A DNA stretch of 64,000 nt from an uncultured Ruminococcus sp. (GCA_902785555.1 CACZZB010000002.1:1-64000), one strand, 5' to 3'; positions 25,643 to 36,678 are shown, counted from the stretch's first letter. The notes: generated by a model not told the origin, from the sequence alone. A program made the numbers and translations.

Positions 25643-26980
25643 TCAGTCAAGGAATCCCTTTGAATGGCGAACCATCATCTGAGATTCAAGCTGTCTGCCT
25701 GTTTCAAGTGCAACACCTACGAGGATGATAACGGAAGTACCGCCCATCATAAGTCCGTGCATACCTGTAACGCCCGAGAAAATAAGCGGAACGATAGCGA
25801 TAAATGCAAGGAACAAAGCACCGATAAGTGTTATTTTGGACAGGATTTTTGCTATAAAATCAGCGGTAGGCTTACCGGGACGGATACCCGGGATAGTACC
25901 GTTGTTCTGGCGGAGATTGTTAGCCATTTCTATGGGATTATACTGAATAGTAACATAGAAATAAGCAAAACCGATTATAAATATAAAATAGAGAACTGTG
26001 TATATCCAGCCGCCCATATCGAAAGCATTGAAGAAACCTTTCCAGAAATCAGGGATGTTTTTCCATGCATCACTGTTCTTGTCGGTAGCTCCCATAAATA
26101 GGAGTATAGTTGACGGGATAGAAAGGATAGAGCTTGCGAAGATGATCGGCATAACACCCGAAAGACCTACTTTGATAGGAAGATGAGTGTTCTGACCGCC
26201 GTACATTTTGCGACCTACAACACGCTTGGCATATTGTATGGGGATACGGCGTTCTGCATCATTCATAAATACTATTACCCATATAATAACGAGGAATATT
26301 ATAACGAATATGCAGGAATAGATGATTTTTGCAATGTCGCCTTCAAGACCGAGTTTAAAGTACTGCCAAAGAGTACCGAAAGTAACGGGAAGTCTTGCGA
26401 TGATACCGACAAAAAGGAGAATGGAAATGCCGTTACCGACACCGTTCTGATTTATCTGTTCGCCGAGCCACATCATAAGAGCGGTACCGGCAGTAAAAGC
26501 AAAAATAATTACAAGAGCAGTGAAGATACCTGAGCCGTTCCAGCCGTCATAGCTTACGATATGAGACCTGAGCAGCCAGATATAGTAAGCAGTACCCTGA
26601 ATGATACCGAGGATAACGGTAACATAACGGGTAATGGTAGCAATTTTCTTTCTGCCCTCCATACCCTCTTTTGCAAGTCTTTCAAGAGGCGGTAAAGCGA
26701 CAGTCAAAAGCTGCATGATGATAGAGGAGTTGATGTACGGGGTGACCGACATTGCAAAGAGTGTTGCGTTAGAGAACGCACCACCGGAAAAGACGTCATA
26801 ATATGCGAGCATATTTGAAGTGTCTTTCCAGCCCTCGGTGAGGGCTTTGAGTGCATGGACATCAAGAAACGGTACGGGGATGACCGAACCGATTCTGAAT
26901 ATCAATACAATAAAAAGAGTAAAGAGCATCTTCTTGCGAAGATCGGGGATTTTCCAGGCATTAGCGATTGTTTTGAACAA
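25643..26980 (-). CDS. secY: preprotein translocase subunit SecY
   Basis: 445 residues with about ten membrane helices. Channel subunit of SecYEG. The start MFKTIANAWKIPDLRKKMLF, FSGGAFSNATLFAMSVTPYI plug region and the NGIRPGKPT-like IPGIRPGKPTADFI cytoplasmic loop are typical. One base after rplO. SecY marks the end of the spc operon part. Confidence 0.97.
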   Translation of the reverse strand: MFKTIANAWKIPDLRKKMLFTLFIVLIFRIGSVIPVPFLDVHALKALTEGWKDTSNMLAYYDVFSGGAFSNATLFAMSVTPYINSSIIMQLLTVALPPLERLAKEGMEGRKKIATITRYVTVILGIIQGTAYYIWLLRSHIVSYDGWNGSGIFTALVIIFAFTAGTALMMWLGEQINQNGVGNGISILLFVGIIARLPVTFGTLWQYFKLGLEGDIAKIIYSCIFVIIFLVIIWVIVFMNDAERRIPIQYAKRVVGRKMYGGQNTHLPIKVGLSGVMPIIFASSILSIPSTILLFMGATDKNSDAWKNIPDFWKGFFNAFDMGGWIYTVLYFIFIIGFAYFYVTIQYNPIEMANNLRQNNGTIPGIRPGKPTADFIAKILSKITLIGALFLAFIAIVPLIFSGVTGMHGLMMGGTSVIILVGVALETGRQLESQMMVRHSKGFLD

Positions 26981-26981
26981 A

Positions 26982-27422
26982 TCAGATCACCTCTGCCTTT
27001 CCTCCCGCAGCTTCTATTTTCTGCTTAGCTGATTCAGAGAAAGCGTTTACTTTAACAGTAAGTTTCTTTGAAAGAGAGCCGTTTCCGAGAATTTTTATAC
27101 CGTCACAGTCTTTTTTAACGATACCTTTTTCAGCAAGAGTTGCAGCATTTACTTCTGCACCATCTTCAAAAACCTCAAGAGCTGCAACATTTACAGCGAT
27201 AATGGATTTTGCGAAGATATTGTTGAAGCCTCTTTTGGGGATACGTCTCTGGAGAGGCATCTGACCGCCTTCAAAACCGGGTCTTATGCTGCCGCCTGAA
27301 CGGGCTTTTTGACCTTTGTGACCTTTTCCGGCAGTTTTGCCCCAGCCTGAGCCGTGACCTCTGCCGATTCTTTTTGATGATTTTGTAGCACCCTCAGCAG
27401 GTGAAAGTTCATGCAAATTCAT
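26982..27422 (-). CDS. rplO: 50S ribosomal protein L15
   Basis: 146 residues. Late-assembly core protein. Glycine/arginine-rich N-terminal extension ([29 protein letters not shown]) and C-terminal [12 protein letters not shown] are diagnostic. 17 bp after rpmD. Confidence 0.97.
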   Translation of the reverse strand: MNLHELSPAEGATKSSKRIGRGHGSGWGKTAGKGHKGQKARSGGSIRPGFEGGQMPLQRRIPKRGFNNIFAKSIIAVNVAALEVFEDGAEVNAATLAEKGIVKKDCDGIKILGNGSLSKKLTVKVNAFSESAKQKIEAAGGKAEVI

Positions 27423-27439
27423 TTATTGCACCTCCTCGC

Positions 27440-27619
27440 TTATGCTTCAGTTACTTCTACAAGATGTCTGATTTTATTTACCTTGCCCTGAGTCTGAACA
27501 TTGTCGGGCTGAATAGTAGAATTACCAGGCTTTGTAAGACCAAGAGAGTTGGCAGTAGCGATCTGATCCTTCTGTCTTCCAATTAAACTCTTTTTAAGAG
27601 TAATTTTAAGCTGTGCCAT
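27440..27619 (-). CDS. rpmD: 50S ribosomal protein L30
   Basis: 59 residues from MAQLKITLKKSLIGRQKDQ to VEVTEA. The ATG at 27619 gives the normal family length and has GGGAGG 10 nt upstream; the longer frame to 27637 overlaps the rpsE stop region. Conserved position between rpsE and rplO. Confidence 0.95.
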   Translation of the reverse strand: MAQLKITLKKSLIGRQKDQIATANSLGLTKPGNSTIQPDNVQTQGKVNKIRHLVEVTEA

Positions 27620-27636
27620 GTGTTGCCAACCTCCCA

Positions 27637-28134
27637 TTAAAGAATATCTTTAGCAGTCTTGCCACGGACAGCGGCAACTTCATCTGCTGTTCTGAGACTC
27701 TCAAGACCTGCGAGTGTTGCACGTACAACATTGCAGGGATTGTTGGAACGGAGAGCCTTTGTTCTGATGTCCTTTATGCCGACAGCCTCAATGACTGCAC
27801 GGACAGGACCGCCTGCGATAACACCGGTACCGGGGGCAGCGGGCTTCATGAGGACCTTGCCTGCACCGAAAATACCTGTTACTTCGTGAGGGATAGTAGT
27901 ACCTTTAAGAGAGATCTTCTTAAGATTCTTCTTAGCATCGTCGATACCCTTGCGGATAGCGTCGGGAACTTCGCCTGCTTTGCCGATACCGAAACCTACT
28001 GTGCCGTTGCCGTCACCGACTACGACGAGAGCAGCGAATTTGAAGATACGACCGCCCTTTACTGTTTTTGAAACACGGTTGATAGCAACAACGTGTTCTT
28101 TCAAGTCCAAAGTTGAACCGTCAATTATAGCCAA
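27637..28134 (-). CDS. rpsE: 30S ribosomal protein S5
   Basis: 165 residues, TTG start with AAGGAGG. Accuracy (ram) protein at the mRNA entry. S5 N-terminal dsRBD-like domain ([35 protein letters not shown]) and C-terminal domain with [17 protein letters not shown]. Confidence 0.97.
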   Translation of the reverse strand: MAIIDGSTLDLKEHVVAINRVSKTVKGGRIFKFAALVVVGDGNGTVGFGIGKAGEVPDAIRKGIDDAKKNLKKISLKGTTIPHEVTGIFGAGKVLMKPAAPGTGVIAGGPVRAVIEAVGIKDIRTKALRSNNPCNVVRATLAGLESLRTADEVAAVRGKTAKDIL

Positions 28135-28149
28135 AGTTACTCCTCCTTA

Positions 28150-28506
28150 TCAGAAATTAAGACCGCCTTCACGGGCACCCTCTGCGAGTTCTTTTACACG
28201 GCCGTGGAAAATATAGCCGCCTCTGTCAAATACAACATCTTTAATGCCTTTTTCGGCAGCTTTCTCAGCGATGAGCTTGCCGACCTTGCGGGCAGCGTCC
28301 TTGTTTCCGCCGTTAACATCTTTAAGCTCGAGTGAAGAAGCAGCTGCAAGAGTAACACCCTTGACATCGTCGATAAGCTGAGCATAGATGTTATTGGTAG
28401 AGCGAAAAACATTAAGGCGAGGACACTCGGCAGTACCGCTTACTTTGCTGCGTACTCTTGTATGACGCTTGATTCTTGCCTTGTTTGTATCAGGCTTTTT
28501 TACCAT
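28150..28506 (-). CDS. rplR: 50S ribosomal protein L18
   Basis: 118 residues; binds 5S rRNA. Basic N-terminus ([20 protein letters not shown]), [17 protein letters not shown] and [20 protein letters not shown] are typical. 17 bp after rplF. Confidence 0.97.
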   Translation of the reverse strand: MVKKPDTNKARIKRHTRVRSKVSGTAECPRLNVFRSTNNIYAQLIDDVKGVTLAAASSLELKDVNGGNKDAARKVGKLIAEKAAEKGIKDVVFDRGGYIFHGRVKELAEGAREGGLNF

Positions 28507-28523
28507 AGTTACTCACTCCTTAA

Positions 28524-29069
28524 TTATTTTTTACCCTTGCCGGCTTTACCTTCCTTGCGGCGGATAACTTCGTTTACATACTTGATACCCTTGCCCTTAT
28601 ACGGCTCCGGCGGACGTTTTTCTCTTACTTCGGCAGCGAACTGACCGACCTTCTGTTTGTCGATGCCTCTGATGATGATCTTGTTAGGTGTAGGAGCTTC
28701 GATAGTGATGTCCTCATTGTCGGACATGATGACCTGGTGAGAATAGCCGAGGTTCATAACGAGATCCTTGCCTTTTTTCTGAACACGGTAGCCGACACCG
28801 TTTACATCGAGTTCCTTAAAGAAACCGTTTGTAACACCCTCAACCATGTTGTGGATGTTTGAGCGGGTCAGACCGTGGAGTGAACGGTTGAATTTATCGT
28901 CATCCGGACGGGTAACAATAATTTCTGTACCTTCAACCTTGACCGTCATGTTTGGATGATAGTTTTTTGTAAGAGTACCTTTAGGTCCTTTTACTGTGAT
29001 AACACCGTTGTCTACTTTTACTTCAACGCCGGCGGGAATATTTATGGGTTTTCTTCCAATTCTTGACAT
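28524..29069 (-). CDS. rplF: 50S ribosomal protein L6
   Basis: 181 residues, two repeated alpha/beta domains near the sarcin-ricin loop. [17 protein letters not shown] at the start and the end signature [19 protein letters not shown]. 17 bp after rpsH. Confidence 0.97.
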   Translation of the reverse strand: MSRIGRKPINIPAGVEVKVDNGVITVKGPKGTLTKNYHPNMTVKVEGTEIIVTRPDDDKFNRSLHGLTRSNIHNMVEGVTNGFFKELDVNGVGYRVQKKGKDLVMNLGYSHQVIMSDNEDITIEAPTPNKIIIRGIDKQKVGQFAAEVREKRPPEPYKGKGIKYVNEVIRRKEGKAGKGKK

Positions 29070-29086
29070 TTCAACGCCCCCTGTAA

Positions 29087-29485
29087 TTACCAGATATATG
29101 CAAGAACTTCGCCGCCGACATTCTCTTTGCGTGCCTGACGGTCAGTCATAACACCCTTTGAAGTAGAGATGATAGCAACGCCGAGTCCTTTCATGACCTT
29201 CGGCATATTTTCAACATCGCTGTAAATACGGAGACCGGGCTTTGAAACTCTCTTAAGACCTGAGATAACAGGAGTTTTGCCGTCTGTATATTTAAGAGCG
29301 ATCTTTATAACACCCTGCTTGTTGTCATCAATAACGTTAAAGCTTTTGATATAGCCTTCATCGAGAAGGATCTGAACGATAGCCTTTTTGATGTTTGAAG
29401 CAGGGACTTCAACTGTATCATGTTTTGCAGTATTGGCGTTACGGATTCTTGTAAGCAAATCTGCAATAGCATCTGTGATCTGCAT
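29087..29485 (-). CDS. rpsH: 30S ribosomal protein S8
   Basis: 132 residues starting [19 protein letters not shown]. Binds the central domain of 16S rRNA. ATG 29485 is chosen over an upstream frame because it gives the family N-terminus. The end [20 protein letters not shown] is diagnostic. Confidence 0.97.
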   Translation of the reverse strand: MQITDAIADLLTRIRNANTAKHDTVEVPASNIKKAIVQILLDEGYIKSFNVIDDNKQGVIKIALKYTDGKTPVISGLKRVSKPGLRIYSDVENMPKVMKGLGVAIISTSKGVMTDRQARKENVGGEVLAYIW

Positions 29486-29517
29486 ATTGTTATACCTCCT
29501 ATAATAAGTATAATGCC

Positions 29518-29703
29518 TTACCAGCTGGCTTTCTTCACACCGGGAATTTCGCCTTTGTAAGCAAGCTCTCTGAAGCAGATACGGCAAACACCATATTTAC
29601 GGAGATAAGCGTGCGGCCTGCCGCAGATTTTGCATCTGTTGTATGCTCTTGTTGAGAACTTGGGTTCTCTCTGCTGTTTAACTTTCATAGATGTCTTTGC
29701 CAC
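29518..29703 (-). CDS. rpsN: 30S ribosomal protein S14, zinc type
   Basis: 61 residues, short zinc-binding form (type Z) with [20 protein letters not shown]. Replaces the about 100-residue C-minus form. 12 bp after rplE. Confidence 0.97.
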   Translation of the reverse strand: MAKTSMKVKQQREPKFSTRAYNRCKICGRPHAYLRKYGVCRICFRELAYKGEIPGVKKASW

Positions 29704-29715
29704 AGTATTCCCTCC

Positions 29716-30255
29716 TTATTTAGAAAACGGAGCACCCATAAGTGTGAGGAGCTCTCTTGCCTCTTCATCAGATTTTGCTGTTGTTACAAAGCAAATATCC
29801 ATACCACGGACTTTGTCTATTTTGTCGAACTCAATTTCAGGGAAAATGAGCTGTTCTTTGATGCCCATGTTGTAGTTGCCTCTGCCGTCGAATGAGTTCG
29901 GGTTGATACCACGGAAGTCACGAACTCTGGGGAGAGCAACATTAAAGAGTCTGTCCATGAATTCATACATTTTGTCGCCTCTGAGAGTAACTTTAACGCC
30001 GTTTGGCATACCCTCACGGAGTTTGAAGTTAGCGACAGATTTCTTGGCACGGCATACAACAGGCTTCTGACCTGTGATAGCTGCCAGATCACGTGAGATT
30101 GCGTCGATAGCCTTTGAATTTTCTTTAGCTTCGCCGGCACCAACGTTGATAACGATTTTCTCGAGTTTCGGAATCTGCATAACACTCTTGTAAGAGAATT
30201 TTTTCATAAGAGCGGGAGCTGATTCTTTAACATAGAGTTCTTTAAGTCTTGCCAT
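29716..30255 (-). CDS. rplE: 50S ribosomal protein L5
   Basis: 179 residues, [20 protein letters not shown] onward. Binds 5S rRNA and contacts S13 in bridge B1b. ATG 30255 gives the family length; the longer frame reaches into rpl[12 protein letters not shown] and [16 protein letters not shown] are typical. Confidence 0.97.
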   Translation of the reverse strand: MARLKELYVKESAPALMKKFSYKSVMQIPKLEKIVINVGAGEAKENSKAIDAISRDLAAITGQKPVVCRAKKSVANFKLREGMPNGVKVTLRGDKMYEFMDRLFNVALPRVRDFRGINPNSFDGRGNYNMGIKEQLIFPEIEFDKIDKVRGMDICFVTTAKSDEEARELLTLMGAPFSK

Positions 30256-30269
30256 TTCCAAATACCTCC

Positions 30270-30587
30270 TTAAAGTGCCTCGCCGCATTTTTTGCAGACA
30301 CGCTCTTTTGTACCGTCCTCAAGAATTCTGTGGGCAACTCTGGTAGGCTTTTTGCAGTGAGGGCAAACTACCTGAACTTTGCAGGCATACATAGCACCCT
30401 CTGCTTCAACGATACCGCCCTGTTCGCCCATTCTTCTGGGTTTAACGTGTTTTGAAACAAGGTTGACTTTTTCGATGATGACCTTGCCTTCTTTAGGGCT
30501 TACAGCAAGTACCTTGCCCTGTTTGCCCTTTTCGGTGCCGCTGAGTACGACAACTGTATCGCCTGTTTTAACATGAATTTTACTCAT
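30270..30587 (-). CDS. rplX: 50S ribosomal protein L24
   Basis: 105 residues. Assembly initiator with a KOW motif ([20 protein letters not shown]) and two CxxC pairs near the end ([18 protein letters not shown]), a zinc-ribbon-like addition found in some Firmicutes. 15 bp after rplN. Confidence 0.96.
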   Translation of the reverse strand: MSKIHVKTGDTVVVLSGTEKGKQGKVLAVSPKEGKVIIEKVNLVSKHVKPRRMGEQGGIVEAEGAMYACKVQVVCPHCKKPTRVAHRILEDGTKERVCKKCGEAL

Positions 30588-30602
30588 ATTGCTGCACCTC
30601 CA

Positions 30603-30971
30603 TCAAAGAACCTCGGGAGCAAGGCTGAGGATCTTCATGTAATCTTTGTCACGAAGTTCTCTTGCTACCGGTCCGAATATACGAGTACCTCTGGGGTTTT
30701 TGTCATCTCTGATTATAACTGCTGCGTTTTCGTCAAATCTGATATAAGTACCGTCCTCACGGCGAACGCCTTTTGCAGAACGGACAATAACTGCTTTAAC
30801 TACATCGCCTTTTTTAACAACGCCGCCGGGTGCTGCTTTTTTAACGGAAGCAACCACAACGTCGCCAATATTTGCGTACCTCCTGCCGGTACCGCCGAGC
30901 ACACGGATGCACATAAGCTCCTTTGCTCCGGTATTGTCGGCAACTTTGAGGTAAGTCTGCTGTTGTATCAC
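30603..30971 (-). CDS. rplN: 50S ribosomal protein L14
   Basis: 122 residues, [20 protein letters not shown], standard length. Lies at the subunit interface. [20 protein letters not shown] is diagnostic. 33 bp after rpsQ. Confidence 0.97.
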   Translation of the reverse strand: MIQQQTYLKVADNTGAKELMCIRVLGGTGRRYANIGDVVVASVKKAAPGGVVKKGDVVKAVIVRSAKGVRREDGTYIRFDENAAVIIRDDKNPRGTRIFGPVARELRDKDYMKILSLAPEVL

Positions 30972-31004
30972 AGTGCGTTCCTCCTTTTATATGCAAAGCT
31001 GAAA

Positions 31005-31262
31005 TTATTTAGCTTTTTCAATTATCTCTACAAGTCTCCATCTCTTATCTTTTGAGAGAGGACGAGTTTCCATAATGCGTACACGGTCGCCGATATTGCA
31101 CTCATTGTTTTCATCGTGGACTTTGAATTTGATAGTACGCTTGATGATCTTATTGTAAAGCGGGTGCTTTACACTGTTTTCAATAGCAACAACAGCGGTT
31201 TTATCCATTTTGTTGCTGACTACTTTGCCAACATTGGTTTTTCTGAGATTTCTTTCGCTCAC
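31005..31262 (-). CDS. rpsQ: 30S ribosomal protein S17
   Basis: 85 residues, OB-fold primary binder of 16S r[23 protein letters not shown] and [20 protein letters not shown] are typical. 21 bp after rpmC. Confidence 0.97.
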   Translation of the reverse strand: MSERNLRKTNVGKVVSNKMDKTAVVAIENSVKHPLYNKIIKRTIKFKVHDENNECNIGDRVRIMETRPLSKDKRWRLVEIIEKAK

Positions 31263-31283
31263 AGTGCATTACCTCCCTATAAA

Positions 31284-31484
31284 TTATGCGTTTTCAGCAA
31301 GTTCGTTCTGACGGATGATGGTATTTACTCTTGCGATATCTTTCCTGACTGCGGAAATACGCATGGGGTTATCAAGCTGGTTGATTGCAAGCTGGAAGCG
31401 AAGGTTGAAAAGTTCTTCCTTAAGGCTCTGAAGCTTTGTATTAAGCTCCTCTGCCGTCATATCTCTGAGTTCTGAAGCTTTCAT
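31284..31484 (-). CDS. rpmC: 50S ribosomal protein L29
   Basis: 66 residues, two-helix protein near the exit tunnel ([26 protein letters not shown]). Its ATG shares one base with the rplP stop (TAATG), suggesting translational coupling. Confidence 0.97.
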   Translation of the reverse strand: MKASELRDMTAEELNTKLQSLKEELFNLRFQLAINQLDNPMRISAVRKDIARVNTIIRQNELAENA

Positions 31485-31909
31485 TATGCGTCAACCTCCG
31501 TTTCTTCCTTTGTAACGAATTTGGTCTTGATAGGCAGTTTGTTGGCAGCAAGACGGAGAGCCTCTCTTGCAGTAGCCTCGGGAACACCGCCCAATTCAAA
31601 CATTACTCTGCCCGGCTTAACAACTGCAACCCAGAATTCGGGTGAACCTTTACCGGAACCCATGCGGACTTCGGCAGGTTTCTTTGTAACGGGCTTGTCG
31701 GGGAAAATCTTTATCCAAACTTTACCGAATCTCTTGCAGTAACGTGTCATAGCGATACGGGCAGCTTCGATCTGGTTAGCGGTGATCCATGCAGGCTCCA
31801 TAGCCTGGAGACCGAACTCACCGTAAGTTACTTTATTGCCACGGAGAGCCTTGCCGGTCATACGACCTCTGTGCACTCTGCGGTATTTAACTCTTTTAGG
31901 CATTAACAT
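31484..31909 (-). CDS. rplP: 50S ribosomal protein L16
   Basis: 141 residues starting [17 protein letters not shown], the usual clostridial N-terminus; its ATG shares one base with the rpsC stop. Organises the A-site region of the large subunit. [18 protein letters not shown] is diagnostic. Confidence 0.97.
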   Translation of the reverse strand: MLMPKRVKYRRVHRGRMTGKALRGNKVTYGEFGLQAMEPAWITANQIEAARIAMTRYCKRFGKVWIKIFPDKPVTKKPAEVRMGSGKGSPEFWVAVVKPGRVMFELGGVPEATAREALRLAANKLPIKTKFVTKEETEVDA

Positions 31910-32574
31910 TATTTGCTGCCTCCTTCCTTGCGAGGCTTTCTGTTGTCCTGAAGAACTTCGCCCTTGTAGAGCCATACTTTTACGCCGATTTTGCCGTAAG
32001 TTGTATCAGCCTCTGCAAAGCCGTAGTCGATATCTGCACGGAGAGTCTGAAGCGGGATAGTACCTTCGTGATACTGTTCACTTCTTGCGATTTCAGCACC
32101 GCCGAGACGACCCGAACACATAACTTTGATACCCTTTGCATTGAGTTTCATAGCACGACCGATAGACTGTTTCATAGCACGTCTGAAAGAGATTCTCTTT
32201 TCAAGCTGCTGAGCAATGCTTTCAGCGATGAGCTGAGCATCGAGATCGGGGCTTTTTACTTCAACGATATTTATAGCAACGGGTTTACCGAGTATTTTCT
32301 CACACTGCAAACGGAGCTTTTCGATTTCGGCACCGCCTTTACCGATAACCATACCGGGTTTAGCACAGTGAATGTGGATTCTTACTTTTGTTGCATCACG
32401 TTCGATTTCGATTTTCGGAACGCCTGCATCATAAAGCTGTTTTTTGAGAGTCTTACGGAGGTTGTAGTCTTCAACGAGAGTGTCGCCGAAGTCTTTATCG
32501 CTTACAAACCAACGTGAGTCCCAATTTTTGATAACACCGACACGAAGACCGTGCGGATTTACTTTCTGACCCAT
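31909..32574 (-). CDS. rpsC: 30S ribosomal protein S3
   Basis: 221 residues. N-terminal KH domain ([11 protein letters not shown] at about residue 78) and C-terminal S3 domain ([20 protein letters not shown]); helicase role at mRNA entry. 19 bp after rplV. Confidence 0.97.
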   Translation of the reverse strand: MGQKVNPHGLRVGVIKNWDSRWFVSDKDFGDTLVEDYNLRKTLKKQLYDAGVPKIEIERDATKVRIHIHCAKPGMVIGKGGAEIEKLRLQCEKILGKPVAINIVEVKSPDLDAQLIAESIAQQLEKRISFRRAMKQSIGRAMKLNAKGIKVMCSGRLGGAEIARSEQYHEGTIPLQTLRADIDYGFAEADTTYGKIGVKVWLYKGEVLQDNRKPRKEGGSK

Positions 32575-32593
32575 TTAGTCTACCTCCCTGAAA

Positions 32594-32935
32594 TTATTCT
32601 TTCTCTCTGAGGACAAGAGTAACATGAGAAGTTTTCTTGTCTATTCTGTAAGCACGGCCCTGAGCTCTGGGACGGATTCTCTTGAGTATGGGACCCTGAC
32701 CTACATAGCATTCAGCAACATAGAGTTTGCTGACATCCATATTATGATTGTTCTCCGCATTAGCCATAGCTGACTTGAGGAGTTTTTCGAGATATTCACA
32801 AGCAGCCTTCGGGGTGTGCTTGAGAACAGCCATTGCATAATCACAAGGCTTATTTCTTATAAGGTCGAGAACGATCTTGACCTTACGGGGAGAAATGCGG
32901 GCGTATTTAAGTTCTGCCCTTGCTTCCATGTTCAT
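32594..32935 (-). CDS. rplV: 50S ribosomal protein L22
   Basis: 113 residues. Lines the exit tunnel with its hairpin loop ([18 protein letters not shown]), the region known for macrolide resistance changes. [17 protein letters not shown] is diagnostic. Two ATGs (32935, 32929) share AAAGGAG. 18 bp after rpsS. Confidence 0.97.
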   Translation of the reverse strand: MNMEARAELKYARISPRKVKIVLDLIRNKPCDYAMAVLKHTPKAACEYLEKLLKSAMANAENNHNMDVSKLYVAECYVGQGPILKRIRPRAQGRAYRIDKKTSHVTLVLREKE

Positions 32936-32953
32936 ACACTCCTTTCGGCTGGA

Positions 32954-33226
32954 TTATTTAGATGTTTTTGAACCGGCATGACCTTTGAAAGTTCTGGTCG
33001 GAGCGAACTCACCGAGTTTATGACCAACCATATCTTCGGTAACATATACCGGAACGTGCTTGCGTCCGTCATGGACTGCAAAAGTATGACCTACGAATTC
33101 AGGGAAAATAGTTGAAGATCTGCTCCATGTTTTGAGGATCTTCTTTTCGCCTGTATCGTTCATCTGCTGAACCCTTTTAAGCAGTACAGGCTGCACATAA
33201 GGGCCTTTTTTAACGCTTCTGCTCAT
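32954..33226 (-). CDS. rpsS: 30S ribosomal protein S19
   Basis: 90 residues, [19 protein letters not shown] and [21 protein letters not shown]. Head protein near the A site. 26 bp after rplB. Confidence 0.97.
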   Translation of the reverse strand: MSRSVKKGPYVQPVLLKRVQQMNDTGEKKILKTWSRSSTIFPEFVGHTFAVHDGRKHVPVYVTEDMVGHKLGEFAPTRTFKGHAGSKTSK

Positions 33227-33252
33227 TGTATAAGCTCCTTTCTGTACGCCTA

Positions 33253-34083
33253 TTACTTACCGTTTCTTCTTCTTACGATAAGCTTATCGGAACGGGTATT
33301 CTTTCTTGTCTTGTAACCGAGAGCAGGTTTACCCCAAGGAGTAACAGGACCCGGACGGCCGACAGGGGATTTACCCTCACCACCACCATGAGGGTGATCG
33401 TTGGGGTTCATGACAGAACCTCTGACGGTAGGTCTCCAACCCATGTTTCTTTTACGGCCTGCTTTACCGATCTTAACATTTTCGTGATCGATGTTTCCGA
33501 CCTGACCGATGGTAGCCATGCAGTTTTCGGGAACATTTCTGAGTTCACCCGAAGGAAGTCTGAGCAGTGCAAGACCATTTTCCTTAGCCATGAGCTGAGC
33601 CATGTTGCCGGCACTTCTTGCAAGCTGAGCACCTTTGCCGGGATAAAGTTCAACATTGTGAACGAAAGTACCGACAGGGATATTAACGAGCGGAAGAGCA
33701 TTGCCGGGTTTGATATCGGCAGCAGAACCTGAAACGATAGTATCGCCTACTTTAAGACCTACGGGAGCTATGATATAGCTCTTTACACCGTCAGTATACT
33801 CAACGAGAGCGATATGAGCCGAGCGGTTCGGATCATATTCGAGAGTTTTAACGGTAGCTTCAACGTCAAATTTACGACGCTTGAAATCAATGATTCTGTA
33901 TTTGTTACGGTTGCCGCCGCCTCTGTGACGGACGGTGATTCTGCCGTAACTGTTACGGCCTGACTTTTTGTTGAGCGGAGCGAGCAAGCTCTTTTCCGGG
34001 TCAACCTTTGAAAGAACCGAATAATCTGTGACCGACATATTTCTTCTTGCAGGGCTTGTCGGTTTATAGTTCTTTATTGCCAT
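33253..34083 (-). CDS. rplB: 50S ribosomal protein L2
   Basis: 276 residues. Required for peptidyl transfer and subunit joining; the conserved [20 protein letters not shown] motif appears as [17 protein letters not shown] with the key histidine. 69 bp after rplW; that gap holds two short inverted repeats but no clear promoter. Confidence 0.97.
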   Translation of the reverse strand: MAIKNYKPTSPARRNMSVTDYSVLSKVDPEKSLLAPLNKKSGRNSYGRITVRHRGGGNRNKYRIIDFKRRKFDVEATVKTLEYDPNRSAHIALVEYTDGVKSYIIAPVGLKVGDTIVSGSAADIKPGNALPLVNIPVGTFVHNVELYPGKGAQLARSAGNMAQLMAKENGLALLRLPSGELRNVPENCMATIGQVGNIDHENVKIGKAGRKRNMGWRPTVRGSVMNPNDHPHGGGEGKSPVGRPGPVTPWGKPALGYKTRKNTRSDKLIVRRRNGK

Positions 34084-34152
34084 TTAATTCACACTCCTCA
34101 TGATGGCTTTGCGGAGAACGGCACATTCTCCATTCATTCTGCCTTTTAAGGC

Positions 34153-34446
34153 TTACATCATGCCTTCAAAGAATTCTATTGTTTTGCTGTCTTCCGTAAG
34201 GGTAACATAAGCTTTTTTCCAGGAAGGAGTATAGCCCTCGTTTCTGCCCTGACGGCGGAGACGGCCTCTTACGTTAACTGTGTTTACTTTTGATACTTTA
34301 ACGCCAAAAGCTTCTTCAACAGCCTTAGCAATATCAATTTTAGTAGCTTTTTTGTCAACCTTGAAGGTATATTTTTTATCGGAAACAACGCCTGTCATAG
34401 TTTTTTCTGTAATGATAGGCTTAATGATAATGTCACGAGCGTTCAT
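34153..34446 (-). CDS. rplW: 50S ribosomal protein L23
   Basis: 97 residues, docking site for trigger factor and SRP at the tunnel exit. IIKPIITEKTM and KKYTFKVDKKATKIDIAKAV are typical. One-base overlap with rplD. Confidence 0.97.
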   Translation of the reverse strand: MNARDIIIKPIITEKTMTGVVSDKKYTFKVDKKATKIDIAKAVEEAFGVKVSKVNTVNVRGRLRRQGRNEGYTPSWKKAYVTLTEDSKTIEFFEGMM

Positions 34447-35069
34447 TATGCATATACCTCCTCAATTTTGCTTACGGCATCCTTAACGATAACGACCTTG
34501 TCAGCGTTCATGATGTCATATACATTTATTGTGTTCACCTGAGCTGTTTTAACTCCGGGAATATTTTTAGCCGAGCCGATAACTTTCTTGTCGACCTCTG
34601 AAAGAATGATAAGAGCTTTTTTATCTGCACCAACAGCCTTGAGCATATTGGCAACAGTCTTTGTCTTGTATTCTTCAAGAGCAACTTTATCGAGAACAAT
34701 TATCTGACTGTCCTTGAGCTTGCTTGAAAAAGCAGATTTCATAGCGAGCTTCTTAACTTTTTTATTAACTGTAAACTTGTAGCTTCTGGGCTTGGGAGCA
34801 AATACAACGCCGCCGTGAGTCCACTGCGGAGCACGGGTAGAGCCTTGTCTTGCATGACCTGTACCCTTCTGTCTCCAAGGCTTTCTGCCGCCGCCCGAAA
34901 CCTCGGCACGGGTAAGAGCAGACTGAGTACCCTGACGATTGTTAGCGAGATAGTTTACGACCATCTGGTGCATAACAACGGTATTGGGTTCAATGCCGAA
35001 AACAGCATCTGAAAGTTCGATATCACCGACTTTCTGACCTGCCATATCGAGAACATCTATATTAGCCAT
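34446..35069 (-). CDS. rplD: 50S ribosomal protein L4
   Basis: 207 residues. Tunnel protein, and in several bacteria a repressor of its own S10 operon. [19 protein letters not shown] (about residue 58 on) is the conserved loop. 17 bp after rplC. Confidence 0.97.
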   Translation of the reverse strand: MANIDVLDMAGQKVGDIELSDAVFGIEPNTVVMHQMVVNYLANNRQGTQSALTRAEVSGGGRKPWRQKGTGHARQGSTRAPQWTHGGVVFAPKPRSYKFTVNKKVKKLAMKSAFSSKLKDSQIIVLDKVALEEYKTKTVANMLKAVGADKKALIILSEVDKKVIGSAKNIPGVKTAQVNTINVYDIMNADKVVIVKDAVSKIEEVYA

Positions 35070-35086
35070 TGAAAAATCCTCCTTCC

Positions 35087-35782
35087 TTAAGCTTTAACGC
35101 TGTCACGGATAACTACGATTCCGCCGTTAGGACCGGGGATAGCACCCTTGATTGCGATAAGATTGTTTTCAGCGTCGATCTTAACGACTGTAAGATTCTG
35201 AACTGTAACTCTCTCAGCACCAAGATGACCTGCCATTTTTTTGCCCTTCCAGACTCTTGACGGAGTAGAGCAGGCACCCATTGAGCCGCCATGACGTGCA
35301 ACAGGACCCGAACCGTGAGTTTCTTTAAGACGATGGAAATTCCAACGCTTTATAACACCTGCATAACCTTTACCTTTGCTCTTGCCGGTAACATCGATCT
35401 TGTCACCCTCAGCGAAGGTATCGGCTTTGATAATATCGCCTACTTTGTAGGAATCGAGATTATCAACTCTGAATTCACGAAGTGTGCTTTTGGGAGCAAC
35501 ATCAGCTTTTTTGAAGTGACCGAGCATAGGCTTTGTGATGTTTACAGGATCGTTCTTGAACTTCTCGCTGCGTTTTCTTGCACCCTTGCCTTTGCCGTTC
35601 TGAACCTTGAGCTTGATATCGCCGTAGCCCATCTGAACTGCTTCATAGCCGTCATTTTCAACTGTCTTTATCTGAGCCACAACACAAGGTCCGGCTTCAA
35701 CAACAGTTACAGGGAGAACGTTGCCCTTTGCGTCAAAGATCTGAGTCATACCGATCTTTTTGCCGATAATAGCTTTCTGCAT
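35087..35782 (-). CDS. rplC: 50S ribosomal protein L3
   Basis: 231 residues. Early assembly protein near the peptidyl transferase centre. [20 protein letters not shown] and [19 protein letters not shown] are diagnostic. 75 bp from rpsJ; that gap contains a GTTGGC/GCCAAC hairpin near 35813-35831. Confidence 0.97.
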   Translation of the reverse strand: MQKAIIGKKIGMTQIFDAKGNVLPVTVVEAGPCVVAQIKTVENDGYEAVQMGYGDIKLKVQNGKGKGARKRSEKFKNDPVNITKPMLGHFKKADVAPKSTLREFRVDNLDSYKVGDIIKADTFAEGDKIDVTGKSKGKGYAGVIKRWNFHRLKETHGSGPVARHGGSMGACSTPSRVWKGKKMAGHLGAERVTVQNLTVVKIDAENNLIAIKGAIPGPNGGIVVIRDSVKA

Positions 35783-35857
35783 GATAAAAATTTCCTCCTT
35801 GATAGGTTATTGGTTGGCATTCTTGCCAACATGACCCCGACTGCTTGTAGGTTAAGA

Positions 35858-36169
35858 TCAGAGTTTTATCTCTATCTCAACACCGGCAGGGAGTTCCAGA
35901 GCTGTGAGAGCATCAACAGTTCTGTTTGAAGGTCTGAGAATGTCGATAAGTCTTTTGTGGGTTCTTGTTTCAAACTGCTCACGGCTGTCCTTATATTTAT
36001 GAACGGCACGGAGGATAGTAACAACCTGCTTTTCGGTCGGGAGCGGAATCGGACCCGAAACCCTCGCACCTGTACGCTTAGCTGTTGCAACGATCTTTTC
36101 AGCTGACTGATCAACGAGCTGATGATCATAACCCTTGATTCTTATCCTTATTTTTTCCTTGACTGCCAC
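35858..36169 (-). CDS. rpsJ: 30S ribosomal protein S10
   Basis: 103 residues, GTG start 9 nt after AAGGAGG. Head protein and also transcription antitermination factor Nus[21 protein letters not shown] and [17 protein letters not shown] are typical. First gene of the supercluster, behind a long leader. Confidence 0.97.
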   Translation of the reverse strand: MAVKEKIRIRIKGYDHQLVDQSAEKIVATAKRTGARVSGPIPLPTEKQVVTILRAVHKYKDSREQFETRTHKRLIDILRPSNRTVDALTALELPAGVEIEIKL

Positions 36170-36505
36170 AATGGTCGCCTCCTTAAAAAAATTAGTTGGC
36201 GGGCGTTTTCTCAGCCGACCCTAACACCCTTCCGGGTGTTTCCTGCAACTCTGATTTAAAAAGCCCGAATCGACACTGAAAAGTACGATACGGGCAAGGT
36301 CATCGAGAAAATGGGGATTTTCATTTTCGGAACGCACGGCAGTGCAAGGGACTCTTACGAATACCAAAACGCACTCAGTTCCTCAAACAAAAACTCACTT
36401 CAATATAATCTTTCGCCCGGTTTAAAATCGGACATACTCCACGGAAAAACCGACCCCACAGGTCGCAACCTCCCGCTTCAACGCATATCTGTTGCAGTCA
36501 CGCTT
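36170..36505 (-). promoter_or_regulatory. long rpsJ leader with several hairpins
   Basis: About 335 nt of untranslated sequence between the promoter and rpsJ. Visible stems on the minus strand include GCCCG...CGGGC around 36258-36292 and AACACCC/GGGTGTT around 36225-36242. In other Firmicutes the S10 operon leader is feedback-regulated by L4; a match to a defined leader family was not established. Confidence 0.5.
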
Positions 36506-36509
36506 AATT

Positions 36510-36538
36510 ATAATACCATATTCCCCTTATAATTGCAA
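36510..36538 (-). promoter_or_regulatory. promoter of the S10-spc-alpha cluster
   Basis: Minus strand TTGCAA (36533-36538), 17-bp spacer, TATTAT (36510-36515) with a preceding TGG extended element. Confidence 0.75.
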
Positions 36539-36608
36539 GAAATTGTATTTTTTGGGTTTTAGAATTTATTTCAACTTTCAAATGATTTTTTGTATATTTT
36601 ATCTTAAA

Positions 36609-36654
36609 GCGGCAAGAATACACCGACTTCTATAAGTCGGAGATGAATTGCCGC
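36609..36654 (+). repeat. left-end hairpin of the tnpB element
   Basis: Outer stem GCGGCAA (36609-36615) with TTGCCGC (36648-36654) and inner stem CCGACTT (36623-36629) with AAGTCGG (36634-36640). Subterminal imperfect palindrome typical of IS200/IS605 left ends. Confidence 0.8.
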
Positions 36655-36678
36655 CAGCCCGTAAGAGCTGCAAAAATC

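Noticed and set aside
34084..34152. Inverted repeats between rplW and rplB as a terminator or promoter
   Set aside because: Stems are short, no T run follows, and no -10/-35 pair is seen; probably only a spacer or RNA-processing site.
36311..36532. Plus-strand ORF of 73 codons in the rpsJ leader
   Set aside because: No ribosome binding site, no known pattern, and it lies opposite a transcribed leader with strong promoter.
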